Positions 41,728 through 50,241 of a stretch of 64,000 nt of DNA are shown one piece after another (position 1 is the first letter of the stretch; each line of letters opens with the position of its first letter). The notes beneath the pieces were generated by a model. It did no database searches, was not told the DNA's origin, and was given only the letters and a program-made list of their open reading frames with translations. The position numbers and the translations under genes are program-made. The DNA is taken from the NCBI GenBank assembly GCA_020632875.1, contig JACKET010000001.1:558001-622000 (forward strand), in the 5' to 3' direction. This stretch comes from Alphaproteobacteria bacterium (GTDB lineage Bacteria; Myxococcota_A; UBA796; GCA-2862545).

Positions 41728-42053
41728 CCCATCCACCACCACGCGCCCAGGGCGACGATCCCCACCAGTCCCACACCCAGGGCAGCGACGCGGCCCCACG
41801 CGACCTCGAGGTCGGCGAGGGCCATCGGCCCCTGGTCGAACGGAACGAAGCGGAGCCCGTCGAAGGGCACGGTCTCGCCGCAGGTGCAGTTCCCGCGGTC
41901 GTAGGTCTGGCCGCAGTCGCAGCGCACGATGCCCCCGCTCACGGTGAAGTGGTCGGACCTGCCGCAGGCGTTGCAGCGGAACCACACGTCGGGGTTCTTG
42001 CACACCTGGCAGTCCACACGCACGAAGCCGGGCTCGGGGGCGGTCTCGGTCAT
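41724..42053 (-). CDS. Zinc-ribbon protein with C-terminal membrane anchor
   Basis: The 109-residue protein has paired cysteines that look like two zinc ribbons: CQVC and CNAC near residues 15-30, then CDCG and CTCG near 45-58. It ends with one hydrophobic helix (ALGVGLVGIVALGAWWW). It probably faces the cytoplasm with a tail anchor. It is the first gene in the ATGA-coupled block with the MoxR ATPase and VWA-like genes and could be an adaptor for them. The ATG has GAGGTG upstream. I recognise no named family. Confidence 0.75.
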   Translation of the reverse strand: MTETAPEPGFVRVDCQVCKNPDVWFRCNACGRSDHFTVSGGIVRCDCGQTYDRGNCTCGETVPFDGLRFVPFDQGPMALADLEVAWGRVAALGVGLVGIVALGAWWWMG

Positions 42054-42087
42054 CGCCCACCTCTAATGAGGGCGAGCCCGCGAGGCA

Positions 42088-43179
42088 TCAGGACGCGATG
42101 GACCAGACCGGGCGGAAGGGGAGATCGAGCTGCTCGACGGGACCCTCGCCTTCGCCCGCGAAGTTCGAGAACGTGATGCCGGCGAGCCGGACGGGGGTGG
42201 TGCCCGCATCGGTCTTCGCGAGGAGCCGCTGCACCTCGGGCAGCACGTCTTCGGCGCTGTCGGTGGGCTGCGGGAGGGTGGAGGCGCGGGTGATCGTGGT
42301 GAAGTCGGCGTAGCGGATCTTCAGCGTGACGGTGCGCGCCTTCTCCTCGGACCGCTGCAGGCCCTCGCACAGGCCGCGGGTCTGCTCGGCGAGGAAGTCG
42401 AGCAGCCGCTGTGCATCGGTCACGTCGGTGTCGAACGTGCGCTCGCTGCCCCGGCTCTTGCGCACGCGGGACCCGACGACCCGTCGCGGATCCTCGCCGT
42501 TGGCCATCCGCCACAGCCAGGCGCCGCGGGACCCGAGCCGCCGCTCGAGCTCGCGCAGGTCGCGTCGCGCCACGTCGCCGATGGTGTGGATGCCGAGCCC
42601 GCGGATCCGGGTCTCGGTGGAGGGGCCGACGCCGGGGAGCTTGCGGACCGGGAGCGGGTGGAGGAACGCCAGGAGCCGCTCGGGCGGGATGACGGTGAGG
42701 CCGTCGGGCTTGCGGTGGTCGCTCGCGATCTTCGCGGCGAACTTCACGGGCGCCACCCCCGCGGACGCGGTGAGATCGAGCTCGTCGCGGATGCGGCGGC
42801 GGATCTCGACGGCCACCTGGCTGGCGAACGGCAGGCCCGCCCGGTTCTCGCTCACGTCGAGGTAGGCCTCGTCGAGGGCCACCGCTTCGATCTGGTCGGT
42901 GTAGTCGGCGAAGATCGCGTGCATCTGCTGGCTGACGGCGCGGTACTTCGTGAAGCTGCCGCGCACGAAGATCAGATCCGGGCAGAGCTTCAGGGCGTGT
43001 GCGGCGGCCATGGCGCTGCGCACGCCGTACCGGCGGGCCTCGTAGCTCGCTGCCGCCACGACGCCGCGCCCCTCGGGGTCGCCGCCCACCGCGACCGGAC
43101 GCCCGCGCAGCGTGGGGTCGTCGCGCTGCTCGACCGACGCGTAGAAGGCATCCATGTCGACGTGGAGGATCTTCCGCAC
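42088..43179 (-). CDS. dinB: DNA polymerase IV (DinB, Y family)
   Basis: The 363-residue enzyme carries the Y-family catalytic residues: the HVDMDAFYASVEQ start segment (near residue 6) and VALDEAYLDVSEN (near 103). It has the Arg/Lys-rich palm and finger segments in between, a helix-hairpin-helix (LPGVGPSTETRIRGLGI near 180) and a little-finger domain. Pol IV copies damaged DNA with low fidelity and is usually SOS-induced, but I see no LexA-type box in the short upstream region. A heptad array follows upstream of it at 43220-43259. Confidence 0.95.
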   Translation of the reverse strand: MRKILHVDMDAFYASVEQRDDPTLRGRPVAVGGDPEGRGVVAAASYEARRYGVRSAMAAAHALKLCPDLIFVRGSFTKYRAVSQQMHAIFADYTDQIEAVALDEAYLDVSENRAGLPFASQVAVEIRRRIRDELDLTASAGVAPVKFAAKIASDHRKPDGLTVIPPERLLAFLHPLPVRKLPGVGPSTETRIRGLGIHTIGDVARRDLRELERRLGSRGAWLWRMANGEDPRRVVGSRVRKSRGSERTFDTDVTDAQRLLDFLAEQTRGLCEGLQRSEEKARTVTLKIRYADFTTITRASTLPQPTDSAEDVLPEVQRLLAKTDAGTTPVRLAGITFSNFAGEGEGPVEQLDLPFRPVWSIAS

Positions 43180-43219
43180 GTCCCGATGGTAAACGTGTGT
43201 TCAGTGCGATGCAAGCGTG

Positions 43220-43259
43220 CCGTGGACCGTGGACCGTGGACCGTGGACCTGGACCGTCA
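43220..43259. repeat. Heptad array (CCGTGGA x4 plus two partial)
   Basis: Four perfect CCGTGGA units (43220-43247) and two degraded ones lie between dinB and the BtpA-family gene. The last unit overlaps the stop codon of the latter (43257-43259). Confidence 0.9.
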
Positions 43260-44027
43260 ACCGATGGCGGCCCGCAGCCGCCGCACCCGGGCGACGTCGA
43301 CGGGAGCGCGCCAGTCGCCGCCCTCCTTGAGCCAGCTCCCGACGATCAGCGCGTCGGCGGAGCGCACGCCCCCGACGTTCTCGGGCGTGACGCCCGAGCC
43401 CACCGCGACGGGGATTCCGGCGCTCTTCATCGCGGAGACGTGGGCCGGGTCGGTGGGCTCGCCCGTGGAGGTGCCCGTCGCGATCAGCACGTCGGCCCCC
43501 GCGAAGGCCGTGCCGTGGGCGAGGTCTTCGAGGGACAGGTCGCCGGTGACGGCGTGTGCGCTGTGCTTCTTGTGCACGTCGGCCCAGATCGCCACGTCGG
43601 CGCCGAGGCTCGCGCGCTGGCGGAGCAGGGGACCCGCACACGCGTCGACCCAGCCCTCGTCGGCCACGTGTGCGTAGGCGAAGCCCTCGACCCGGACGAA
43701 CGCGGCGCCCGTGGCCATCGCGATGCCCAGGGCCTCGGCATTCGCGGCCGCGAGCACCTGCACCCCCGTGGGGACCCCGAGCGACACGACGCGCTCGACG
43801 GCCCGCGTCATGGCCGCGACGGTCCAGGGGGGCACGCCGCCCTTCAGCCAGGGATTGTCGCCCATGTTCTCGACGAGCAGGGCGTCGCAGCCCCCCTCGA
43901 GCAGCCGCTCGGCGTCGCGCGAGGCCGCGTCGAGCACGGCCTGGACGTCGCCGGCCCAGCGCGGCGCGCCGGGCAGCGGGAGGAGGTGCACCATGCCCAC
44001 GAACGCGGGCCCTTCGCAGTCGAACAT
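43257..44027 (-). CDS. BtpA-family protein
   Basis: The 256-residue protein has the BtpA fold: VGMVHLLPLPGAP at the N-terminus, GCDALLVENMGDNPWLKG (near residue 48), and later ADVHKKHSAHA and IPVAVGSGVTPENVGG, as in TIM-barrel members. BtpA was named for stabilising photosystem I in cyanobacteria, but many non-photosynthetic bacteria and archaea carry homologues of unknown enzymatic role. The start is the ATG at 44027 and is close to the usual N-terminus. The ATG has no obvious strong ribosome site. Confidence 0.88.
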   Translation of the reverse strand: MFDCEGPAFVGMVHLLPLPGAPRWAGDVQAVLDAASRDAERLLEGGCDALLVENMGDNPWLKGGVPPWTVAAMTRAVERVVSLGVPTGVQVLAAANAEALGIAMATGAAFVRVEGFAYAHVADEGWVDACAGPLLRQRASLGADVAIWADVHKKHSAHAVTGDLSLEDLAHGTAFAGADVLIATGTSTGEPTDPAHVSAMKSAGIPVAVGSGVTPENVGGVRSADALIVGSWLKEGGDWRAPVDVARVRRLRAAIG

Positions 44028-44080
44028 GCGGCGCCATAACTCGCGGGGACGGCGCCGCGGATGTGTGGGTAGAATGGGCC

Positions 44081-45235
44081 GTGCTCCTGCTCCTCCCATC
44101 GGCCCTCGCGGGCGGGCCCCCCCTGTTGGTCCCCTTCGACGTCGACTTCACCTCCGAGAACACCGGCGGGTACGAGGATGCGCGCTTCGTGTTCTCGACG
44201 GCCGACCGAGGCACCGAGGTGGCGCTCTACCGCATCGACGAGCCGCGGCTCTTCTGCGGCGGCTCGAACCTGCTGGTGAACCACCACTTCGACACGAACC
44301 TGACCCCCTGGGTGTTCTCCACGACGGGAACGGGCTCGGCCTACGTCGCCAACGCTCGCGCGGTGCTGGATCTCACGTCCTACGGCACGACCGAGCAGCT
44401 GTACCAGGCCGAGATCGACCTCCCCAACAATCCGACGACGTGCAACGTGCAGTTCGAGGCGTGCGCGACGCCGGCTGGCCCGCTCCGCATCCAGCTCTAC
44501 GCCGACCACGCCCCGTTCACGGAGTTCGGCCTCGACGAGCTCCTCGACGTGCCGAGCTGCTCCCCGATCGGGGGGGACGCCGACACGGATGCGGATGCCG
44601 ACACGGATGCGGATGCCGATGCCGACGCCGATTCCGACGCCGACGCGGATGCAGACGCCGACACGGATGCCGATGCAGACGCCGACGCCGACGCCGACGC
44701 CGACACCGACACCGATGCAGATGCGGACGCCGACACGGACGCCGACACCGATTCCGATGCGGATTCCGATGCGGACTCCGATGCCGATTCGGATGCGGAC
44801 TCCGACGCCGATGCGGATTCCGACGCCGACACCGATGCGGACACGGACACCGATGCGGACACGGACGCCGATGCGGACACGGACACCGATGCGGACTCGG
44901 ACGCCGATGCGGACTCGGACGCCGATGCGGACGCGGACACCGACGCGGACGCGGACACCGATGCGGACGCGGACACCGACACCGCTGCGGCGTGCGACCC
45001 CGACGACCCGCTCACCGACTGCGACGGCGACGGCCAGACCCCCGCGGGCGGCGACTGCGACGACGGCGATCCGACCGTGTACGTCGGGGCTCCCGAGCTG
45101 CCCGACGCCATCGACCAGGACTGCGACGGCTCCGTGGGGCGCATCTCGGCGGGATGTGGCTGCGGGACGGGGGCGGCGACGGGCTGGGGCCTCGCGCCCC
45201 TGCTGCTCCTCGTGCGGCGGCGTCAGTCGGCGTAG
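44081..45235 (+). CDS. MYXO-CTERM surface protein with long Asp-rich repeat and MopE motif
   Basis: The 384-residue protein starts with a short signal peptide from the GTG at 44081, followed by a beta-rich domain with four Cys residues (about 20-165). About 138 residues of Asp-Ala/Thr/Ser dipeptides come next. A MopE-like motif (TDCDGDGQTPAGGDCDDG, then IDQDCDG) follows, and the C-terminus GCGCGTGAATGWGLAPLLLL plus Arg-Arg matches the MYXO-CTERM sorting signal. The acidic tract and MopE motif suggest calcium or copper binding at the cell surface. A TAGAAT box ends 5 bases before the GTG, so translation may be leaderless. Confidence 0.85.
   Translation: MLLLLPSALAGGPPLLVPFDVDFTSENTGGYEDARFVFSTADRGTEVALYRIDEPRLFCGGSNLLVNHHFDTNLTPWVFSTTGTGSAYVANARAVLDLTSYGTTEQLYQAEIDLPNNPTTCNVQFEACATPAGPLRIQLYADHAPFTEFGLDELLDVPSCSPIGGDADTDADADTDADADADADSDADADADADTDADADADADADADTDTDADADADTDADTDSDADSDADSDADSDADSDADADSDADTDADTDTDADTDADADTDTDADSDADADSDADADADTDADADTDADADTDTAAACDPDDPLTDCDGDGQTPAGGDCDDGDPTVYVGAPELPDAIDQDCDGSVGRISAGCGCGTGAATGWGLAPLLLLVRRRQSA
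44577..44990 (+). repeat. Asp-dipeptide-coding repeat region
   Basis: A run of GAC/GAT alternating with GCC/GCG/ACA/TCC codons encodes about 138 residues in which every second one is Asp. The DNA repeats as 6- and 12-base units (GATGCGGACACG-like). The opposite strand and other frames also appear open, which produces misleading antisense ORFs. Confidence 0.95.
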
Positions 45236-46293
45236 GGCGCGGGGCCGATGTAGCGGCCGTCCGTGAACCCGATGAAGTCGCTGCCGGGCGTCAGGTCGAC
45301 ATGGAAGTGGTTGTCGTGGGCCGCGTTGTAGTTCGGCGTGAGGATGATGTTCCAGTAGCGGGCGTCGTACCAGTCGTATGCGGCGTCGTACAGCCAGGCC
45401 CCGCCCGGCGTGGACGGCGTCGTGGTGTCGTGCTCCCAGTCGTCGAGCAGGGTGTAGACCGTGCCGTCTGCCAGCTCGAAGCCGGCGATGTCGATCGCGT
45501 CGCCGTACGCGTGGCGCGAGAGCGTCGTGGTGCCGGCGATCGTGCGGCACACGTAGGTGCCGAGGTGGAACATCCGCGTCGCGCCCCGGTCCTTCGCGTC
45601 GAGCACGGTGTCGGAGAGCGACAGGCCGAGGGAGCAGGCGCCCGTGAGCCCGGTCTGGGTGCCGGCCGAGTTCACGATCTCCATGTCGTGCATCGGGGGG
45701 CGGATGATGATGGGCGCCTCGACGTGGCACGTGAGCTCGGGCAGGTCGTTCGGGCTGCGGTCGGGAACCACGGTCGGCTCGAAGCGCACGCCTGCGGCGG
45801 CGAGGTCGTGGTAGCAGTCGGGCAGCACGTCGCCTTCGCCCGGGAGGCACGCGTAGAGCTCGGTGCCGGCGTCGTTCGCGCGCGGTACGCGCGCACAGCC
45901 GTAGCCCGTGCGGCACCCCGTCTCCGGGTAGTAGCCGAAGTCGCAGCGGCTGTGGCACGCGCCGTCGCCGACGGACGGCGCAGCGGCGGGGAGCTCGGTG
46001 TCGTCGACGCAGAACGTGACCGGGTGCCCGTCCGCGTCGGGGCACGTCTGGTCGCACCCGAGCGTGCACATGCCCTGCGGATAGCCGTCGTCGGGGTGGA
46101 AGCACGTGCCGCCGTCGTACGGGCAGTCGGCATCCGTGGCGCACGGGCTGCCGATCCAGTCGGTGAGCCCACCGGGTGGGACGTCGGTGTCGGACGTGTC
46201 GGTGTCGGAGTCGGGGACATCGGAGTCCTGCACGTCCGAAGCGCGCTTCGAGCAGGAGAGCAGGGCGAGGGCGACGAACACGGCACGCGGCAT
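45223..46293 (-). CDS. Extensin-like/M15-type lipoprotein
   Basis: The 356-residue product has a lipobox (LALLSC near residue 13), then an Asp-rich DSDVPDSDTDTSDTDV spacer. A Cys-rich domain follows (about 50-150; GSPCATDADCPYDGGTC, CTLGCDQTC). The C-terminal domain (about 190-356) has the extensin-like/VanY-type zinc pattern SRHAYGDAIDI near 270 and HDNHFHVDL near 330, with the expected His, Asp, His ligands. Such domains cleave peptidoglycan stem peptides or related bonds; activity here is an inference. It overlaps the convergent MYXO-CTERM gene by 13 bases. Confidence 0.85.
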   Translation of the reverse strand: MPRAVFVALALLSCSKRASDVQDSDVPDSDTDTSDTDVPPGGLTDWIGSPCATDADCPYDGGTCFHPDDGYPQGMCTLGCDQTCPDADGHPVTFCVDDTELPAAAPSVGDGACHSRCDFGYYPETGCRTGYGCARVPRANDAGTELYACLPGEGDVLPDCYHDLAAAGVRFEPTVVPDRSPNDLPELTCHVEAPIIIRPPMHDMEIVNSAGTQTGLTGACSLGLSLSDTVLDAKDRGATRMFHLGTYVCRTIAGTTTLSRHAYGDAIDIAGFELADGTVYTLLDDWEHDTTTPSTPGGAWLYDAAYDWYDARYWNIILTPNYNAAHDNHFHVDLTPGSDFIGFTDGRYIGPAPYAD

Positions 46294-46322
46294 GGGGGCT
46301 CCCGGACGCCCCAGGATATCCG

Positions 46323-46934
46323 TCAGCGCGTCAGGTCCCACACGACTTTGCCGATCGGCGAGAGGCGGGTGCGTCGCTCGAGCCGCTCGCGAACCGCCGG
46401 GAGCGCGTCTTCGGCCCAGATCGCAGTGAGCAGGCCGGCGGCGCGGGCGAGCGAGAGGATCGCGTCCTCGCGGGTGCCGGGCAGCTCGACCGGTGCCGTC
46501 TCGACGTGCTGGCGGAGTCGCGCGACGAGGTCGGCCTCGATGGAGCCGTCGACCGTGGGCCAGCGCCACGCGATGGGGATGGCGAGCACCCGGGTCACGT
46601 CGGTGCGGATGGCGCCCCAGCGCTCGAGGTCGTCCAGCACCGCCTGCCGGAGCGCGCGATCGCCGGCCGCGACGTGCCCGATCGCCTGGTCGATGCGGAC
46701 GGGCCCCGCGGGGAGGAGCGCCTCGGCCTGTTGCAGGAGCGCCGACCCCGCCTGGCCGGCGCGGACGACGACGTGGCTCGCGCGCGGGTAGGCGAGGCGC
46801 TCCTGGATCTCCAGCTCGGCGACGAAGGCCGCTGCGAGCGCGTAGGTCGGGCTGAAACCCGTGATGCGCGAGCGGCCGGTGCGGTCGTCGAGCTCGAGCA
46901 GCACGAGCGCGTGCGGGACGGTCAGCTCGGGCAT
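46323..46934 (-). CDS. GPP34 family protein
   Basis: The 203-residue product shows the Golgi phosphoprotein 3-like pattern: HALVLLELDDRTGRSR at the start, an AAAFVAELEIQERLAYP segment, then a central RALRQAVLDDLERWGAI helix and a C-terminal helical block ending RRTRLSPIGKVVWDL. In eukaryotes GPP34 binds phosphatidylinositol 4-phosphate. Bacterial members probably bind membranes, but their role is unknown. It ends a three-gene unit behind an unknown gene and a Tat-exported protein, overlapping the unknown gene by 13 bases. Confidence 0.82.
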   Translation of the reverse strand: MPELTVPHALVLLELDDRTGRSRITGFSPTYALAAAFVAELEIQERLAYPRASHVVVRAGQAGSALLQQAEALLPAGPVRIDQAIGHVAAGDRALRQAVLDDLERWGAIRTDVTRVLAIPIAWRWPTVDGSIEADLVARLRQHVETAPVELPGTREDAILSLARAAGLLTAIWAEDALPAVRERLERRTRLSPIGKVVWDLTR

Positions 46935-47821
46935 CCGCCCTCCGTCGTCGCGAGGAGGTCGCGCCACGCGGCGTCGAGATCGGCGAGGCACGGGGCGCGC
47001 TCGCAGCGATCGACGAGGGCCGCGAGGGGCGGCGGGACGGCCTCCCATACGTGCAGCGCCCACGCGGGCTCGAAGTGCGGCACCTCGCGGACGAGCGCGC
47101 CGGGACCGCGCGCCAGGAGCAGCCGGGCCGACTCCGGCCAGTCGGCGCGGGGCGTCGCGACGGGCGACCAGCCGGGCACCTCGTGCAGCACGCCGTCGCG
47201 GAGCAGCCGGCGCGTCGCGCCCAGCACGGCCCACAGGGCGGACACCACGAGCGCCGCGTCGTCTGCGGGATGGGGGTCGGGCGGACGGCTCGCGCACAGC
47301 GCAGCCCACGCCGCTTCGATGTGACCGGGCGGCCCGGCGCACACCTGGTGCTGCCCGTGCAGCCAGCCCTCGGCCTCGAGCCGCGCCACGACACGGTCCG
47401 GCGGGACGAGCGCCGCCAGCGGCCGGGACGCCGCGCCCGGAGCGAGCAGCAGCCACGACGTGAGCGGGCGGTTGAGGCCCAGCGCGGTCTTGAACGCCGC
47501 AGCGGTCGGCGCCGCGACGGGCGGACCCGCCCACAGCGGCGCCCAGCGCAGGCGGCACGTCGCCCGCCACGCGTGGGCGGCCGTGGGGCCCGAGCACGCC
47601 GTCAGGGCGGCGAGGACCCCGCTCCACCCCGCCGTGACCTGGGCCAGCGCGCCCGCGTTCATGGGCTCGCCGCGGCGTGACCCCGCGAACGGGCACGGCC
47701 GCACCTCGTCGGGCGCGGGATCCCAGCCCGCGGCGGCCGACTCGCCGAGCCAGCGCCCCGTGACGTCGCGCCAGTCGAGCAGCGCGTCGTCGACGAGCGC
47801 TGCGACGCGCGCCGGGTTCAT
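46922..47821 (-). CDS. Hypothetical protein in the GPP34 operon
   Basis: The 299-residue protein is rich in Trp, Ala, Pro and Arg, soluble and probably helical. Several Trp-Pro or Trp-Ala motifs are present (for example WDPAPDEVRPCPFAG and LNRPLTSWLLLAPGAA). I recognise no family. The ATG overlaps the stop of the Tat-exported protein gene (ATGA), and its 3' end overlaps the GPP34 gene by 13 bases, so all three are translated together. Its coding composition matches its neighbours. Confidence 0.7.
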   Translation of the reverse strand: MNPARVAALVDDALLDWRDVTGRWLGESAAAGWDPAPDEVRPCPFAGSRRGEPMNAGALAQVTAGWSGVLAALTACSGPTAAHAWRATCRLRWAPLWAGPPVAAPTAAAFKTALGLNRPLTSWLLLAPGAASRPLAALVPPDRVVARLEAEGWLHGQHQVCAGPPGHIEAAWAALCASRPPDPHPADDAALVVSALWAVLGATRRLLRDGVLHEVPGWSPVATPRADWPESARLLLARGPGALVREVPHFEPAWALHVWEAVPPPLAALVDRCERAPCLADLDAAWRDLLATTEGGCPS

Positions 47822-48333
47822 CCGGTCTTTTCGGGCTTCACGACCGGGAGCGGCGGGAGGTCGATCGGGCGCGACTCGTCGCCCTTCCAGAAGATCAGCG
47901 CCGCGTGCACGCGCGCCGTGGCGGTGCGGTGGTCGGGGCCGATGGCCACGTGCAGCCTGGCGACCTCGAGCTTCTCGTTCGCGGGCAGGTCGACGAAGTC
48001 GGGCGCCATGATGCGCCGCGAGAACGGATGGTTGCCGTTGAGCCACGCGATCACGGTGTCGGTGCGCTGCCCACCGTCTTCGACGCTGACCGGGCCGATG
48101 TCGTAGCGCAGCGACAGCCCCTTCGGACCCGGCTGGAACGCGGTGATCACGTAATGCACGCCGTCGTCGTCCGCCTTCTCGAAGGTCGCGTCGAGCTGCA
48201 CGGCGTCGAGACCGCGCGGCGGCTTCACGACCTGCTGGGCCTGGGCCGTGGGATCCCCGGCGAGGGCCTGCGAGGGCAGGAGCATCGCGGCGCTGGTCCA
48301 CAAGCCGAACTGGCGTCGATTCCACTGGGTCAT
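47818..48333 (-). CDS. Tat-exported hypothetical protein
   Basis: The 171-residue product begins MTQWNRRQFGLWTSAAMLL, a twin-arginine signal, and then a beta-rich, soluble mature domain of about 145 residues. That domain contains DGVHYVITAFQPGPKG and LNGNHPFSRR. No cysteine or cofactor motif is visible, so the reason for Tat export is unclear. It may fold in the cytoplasm or travel with a partner. It opens the three-gene unit with the unknown protein and GPP34. Confidence 0.75.
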   Translation of the reverse strand: MTQWNRRQFGLWTSAAMLLPSQALAGDPTAQAQQVVKPPRGLDAVQLDATFEKADDDGVHYVITAFQPGPKGLSLRYDIGPVSVEDGGQRTDTVIAWLNGNHPFSRRIMAPDFVDLPANEKLEVARLHVAIGPDHRTATARVHAALIFWKGDESRPIDLPPLPVVKPEKTG

Positions 48334-48427
48334 CCGATCCCTCCCTGCGTCGATCGACCGCCGCGGGTGCCTCGGGTTCCATCGTAGCACCGTCGGAAGT
48401 CGATCGGCCCGAGAGCCCGACCGCGCG
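48334..48427. other. Short intergenic region
   Basis: These 94 bases separate the MopE/beta-helix lipoprotein gene from the Tat-exported protein gene on the minus strand. I see no hairpin or obvious promoter in it. Confidence 0.4.
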
Positions 48428-49696
48428 TCAGTTGGCGCAGACGCAGCCCACGATGGTGTTGCAGACGAATGCGCCACACGACGCCAGCTCGTCCTCCACG
48501 TCGTAGCGGGCGAGCCCGCCGAGGAACGCGGTCACGTCGTCCTCGTTGTCGGGGGTGCCCGACCAGTCCACGGTCGCCTCGGACCGGAACACGCCCTGCC
48601 GGACCTGGGCGCCGACGGGATGCCCGTAGACCGTGCCGCCGACGAGGGTGTGCTCGGCGCCCGCCTGGTCGAACAGCAGGGCCTCTCCGCCGACGTTCTC
48701 GTGGATGGTGCAGGCCTCGATCCGGCTGTTGCCGCGAATCACCGCGATGGCCGCGCCATCGGGCGCCTCGTTCGCCACCAGCTCGGTGCGCGCGAGCTGC
48801 AGCAGGCCCGCGCGGTTGTACTGGATCCCGCCGCCCCGCTCCGCGACGTTGCCCACGAACGCCGCATCCTCGATGGCGACCACGCCCTGGTCGGAGTCGA
48901 CCGAGAGCCCGCCGCCGGCCCCACCTGCCACGTTGCCCTCGAACACCGTGCCGTCGATCGTGAGCCAGGCGTTGTTCGCGTGGATGCCGCCCCCGTCTTC
49001 GCTCGCGACGTTCCCGCGGACCGCGCCCCCCTCCATCGTCGTGACGCTCAGGCTGCGCAGCCAGGCCCCCGCTCCGTAGGTGCCGGACCCGTTCACCAGA
49101 TCGACGTCGACGAGCGCCAGGCCCGGGGAGGTCGAGTCGAGCGATCGGTGCACGCCGCGCCCGTCGAGGATCAGGCTCTCGAGGTGCACGTCGAGCGCGG
49201 CGGCGGTCACGAGCACGGGGCCGAGCACGGGCCTGCCGAGGATCGGGTCGGCGAAGCCGATGATGTCGACGTCGCTCGCGAGGACGAACGGCCCCACGTA
49301 GCTCCCCGCGCACACATGGATCGGCCCGCCGCCGGCTTCGATGGCGGCCTCGAGGTCGCCGCCGAAGGTCTGTGCACCGATGCTCACCACGCCGGTCTCG
49401 TCGGCCGACCCCGAGCAGTCGTCGTCCTCGCCGTTGCAGAGCTCGGGGGCCCCGGGATGCACCTCGGGGCGGGTGTCGTCGCAGTCGCCCGGGATGGCGA
49501 TGGTGTCGTCGGGGCAGGGCACCACGTGGCCCGACGCCTCGCCGCCGAAGTTGTCGCCGTCGAGGTCGACGTAGCAGAGCTCGGGCACGTCGGTGTCGGT
49601 CTCGCCGCAGGACGGGTCTTCGGCGCACGCGAGGACGTCGCGGAACGCGCGCTCGTCGATCCACGCGCAGCCGGCCAGCGCGAGCGTCCAGAGCAC
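48428..49696 (-). CDS. MopE-motif lipoprotein with beta-helix repeats
   Basis: The GTG at 49696 is set by AGGAGG at 49701-49706 and gives a short signal with lipobox (LALAGC near residue 8). The 422-residue product has a MopE-type segment (YVDLDGDNFGG, GDCDDTRPEVHPGAPELCN and DDDCSG, about 40-105). A right-handed beta-helix follows (about 130-380), with repeating GGG-I/V-H/Y and N-V-A units such as EDGGGIHANN and ERGGGIQYN. Such proteins may coat the cell or act as adhesins. It looks like a paralogue of the protein encoded at 52088-54013. Confidence 0.85.
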   Translation of the reverse strand: MLWTLALAGCAWIDERAFRDVLACAEDPSCGETDTDVPELCYVDLDGDNFGGEASGHVVPCPDDTIAIPGDCDDTRPEVHPGAPELCNGEDDDCSGSADETGVVSIGAQTFGGDLEAAIEAGGGPIHVCAGSYVGPFVLASDVDIIGFADPILGRPVLGPVLVTAAALDVHLESLILDGRGVHRSLDSTSPGLALVDVDLVNGSGTYGAGAWLRSLSVTTMEGGAVRGNVASEDGGGIHANNAWLTIDGTVFEGNVAGGAGGGLSVDSDQGVVAIEDAAFVGNVAERGGGIQYNRAGLLQLARTELVANEAPDGAAIAVIRGNSRIEACTIHENVGGEALLFDQAGAEHTLVGGTVYGHPVGAQVRQGVFRSEATVDWSGTPDNEDDVTAFLGGLARYDVEDELASCGAFVCNTIVGCVCAN

Positions 49697-49809
49697 ACGA
49701 CCTCCTGTGCTCGAACGATACCGCATCCGGGGGCGCACCCGGCGACGCAGATGCGTTATCCTGAAGGCGCTCACCCGGTGGTGGGCTTTGCACTTGCCTT
49801 GGATTGAAG

Positions 49810-50241
49810 ATGTGGATGATTGCGCTGGGCGTGGCGTTGGCCGTGCCTGTGGGCGACGGGCAGGAAGCTGCCTTCGCGGAGTCGGGCGATCTCGAGATCG
49901 TGCCGGTGTCGATGTTCGTTCCGCGGAATCGCGTGGTCGCGATGCGGATGCAGGCCGAGGGCGGCGTCGGTGTGCTCGACTGGGACGTGTCGGTCGACGC
50001 CGAGGTCGGCCACGCGGTGTTCGAGGACGATCTGCTGTACTTCGTGCCGGTGCTCGGCCAGGAGGGCCCGCAGTGGATCGAGGTCACCGCCACCGACGAG
50101 CTCGGCGTGACGGCGACCGAGACCGTGGACGTGATGGTCGGGCGGCAGGGCGGCTGCTCGCACCTGGGGGGCGCATCCGGCTGGATGGCGCTGGCCGGGC
50201 TCGCGCTGGTCGGCCTGCGAGGCCGCTCCCGCGCGGCCTGA
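49810..50241 (+). CDS. Small MYXO-CTERM protein
   Basis: The 143-residue protein has a signal peptide (MWMIALGVALAVPVG), then a beta-sandwich-like domain of about 90 residues with regular strand spacing, as in Ig or cadherin modules. It ends GGCSHLGGASGWMALAGLAL plus an Arg-rich tail. That end matches the MYXO-CTERM pattern of a Cys, a hydrophobic span and basic residues that is processed by a myxosortase and lipid-linked. The ATG at 49810 is chosen over the TTG 6 bases upstream. It converges on the histidine kinase gene with abutting stop codons. Confidence 0.8.
   Translation: MWMIALGVALAVPVGDGQEAAFAESGDLEIVPVSMFVPRNRVVAMRMQAEGGVGVLDWDVSVDAEVGHAVFEDDLLYFVPVLGQEGPQWIEVTATDELGVTATETVDVMVGRQGGCSHLGGASGWMALAGLALVGLRGRSRAA

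Noticed and set aside
44589..45266. Plus-strand ORF of MRMPT-like repeats within the Asp tract
   Set aside because: It is an alternative reading of the same repeat DNA with no start context; the Asp frame is flanked by real domains and a sorting tail.
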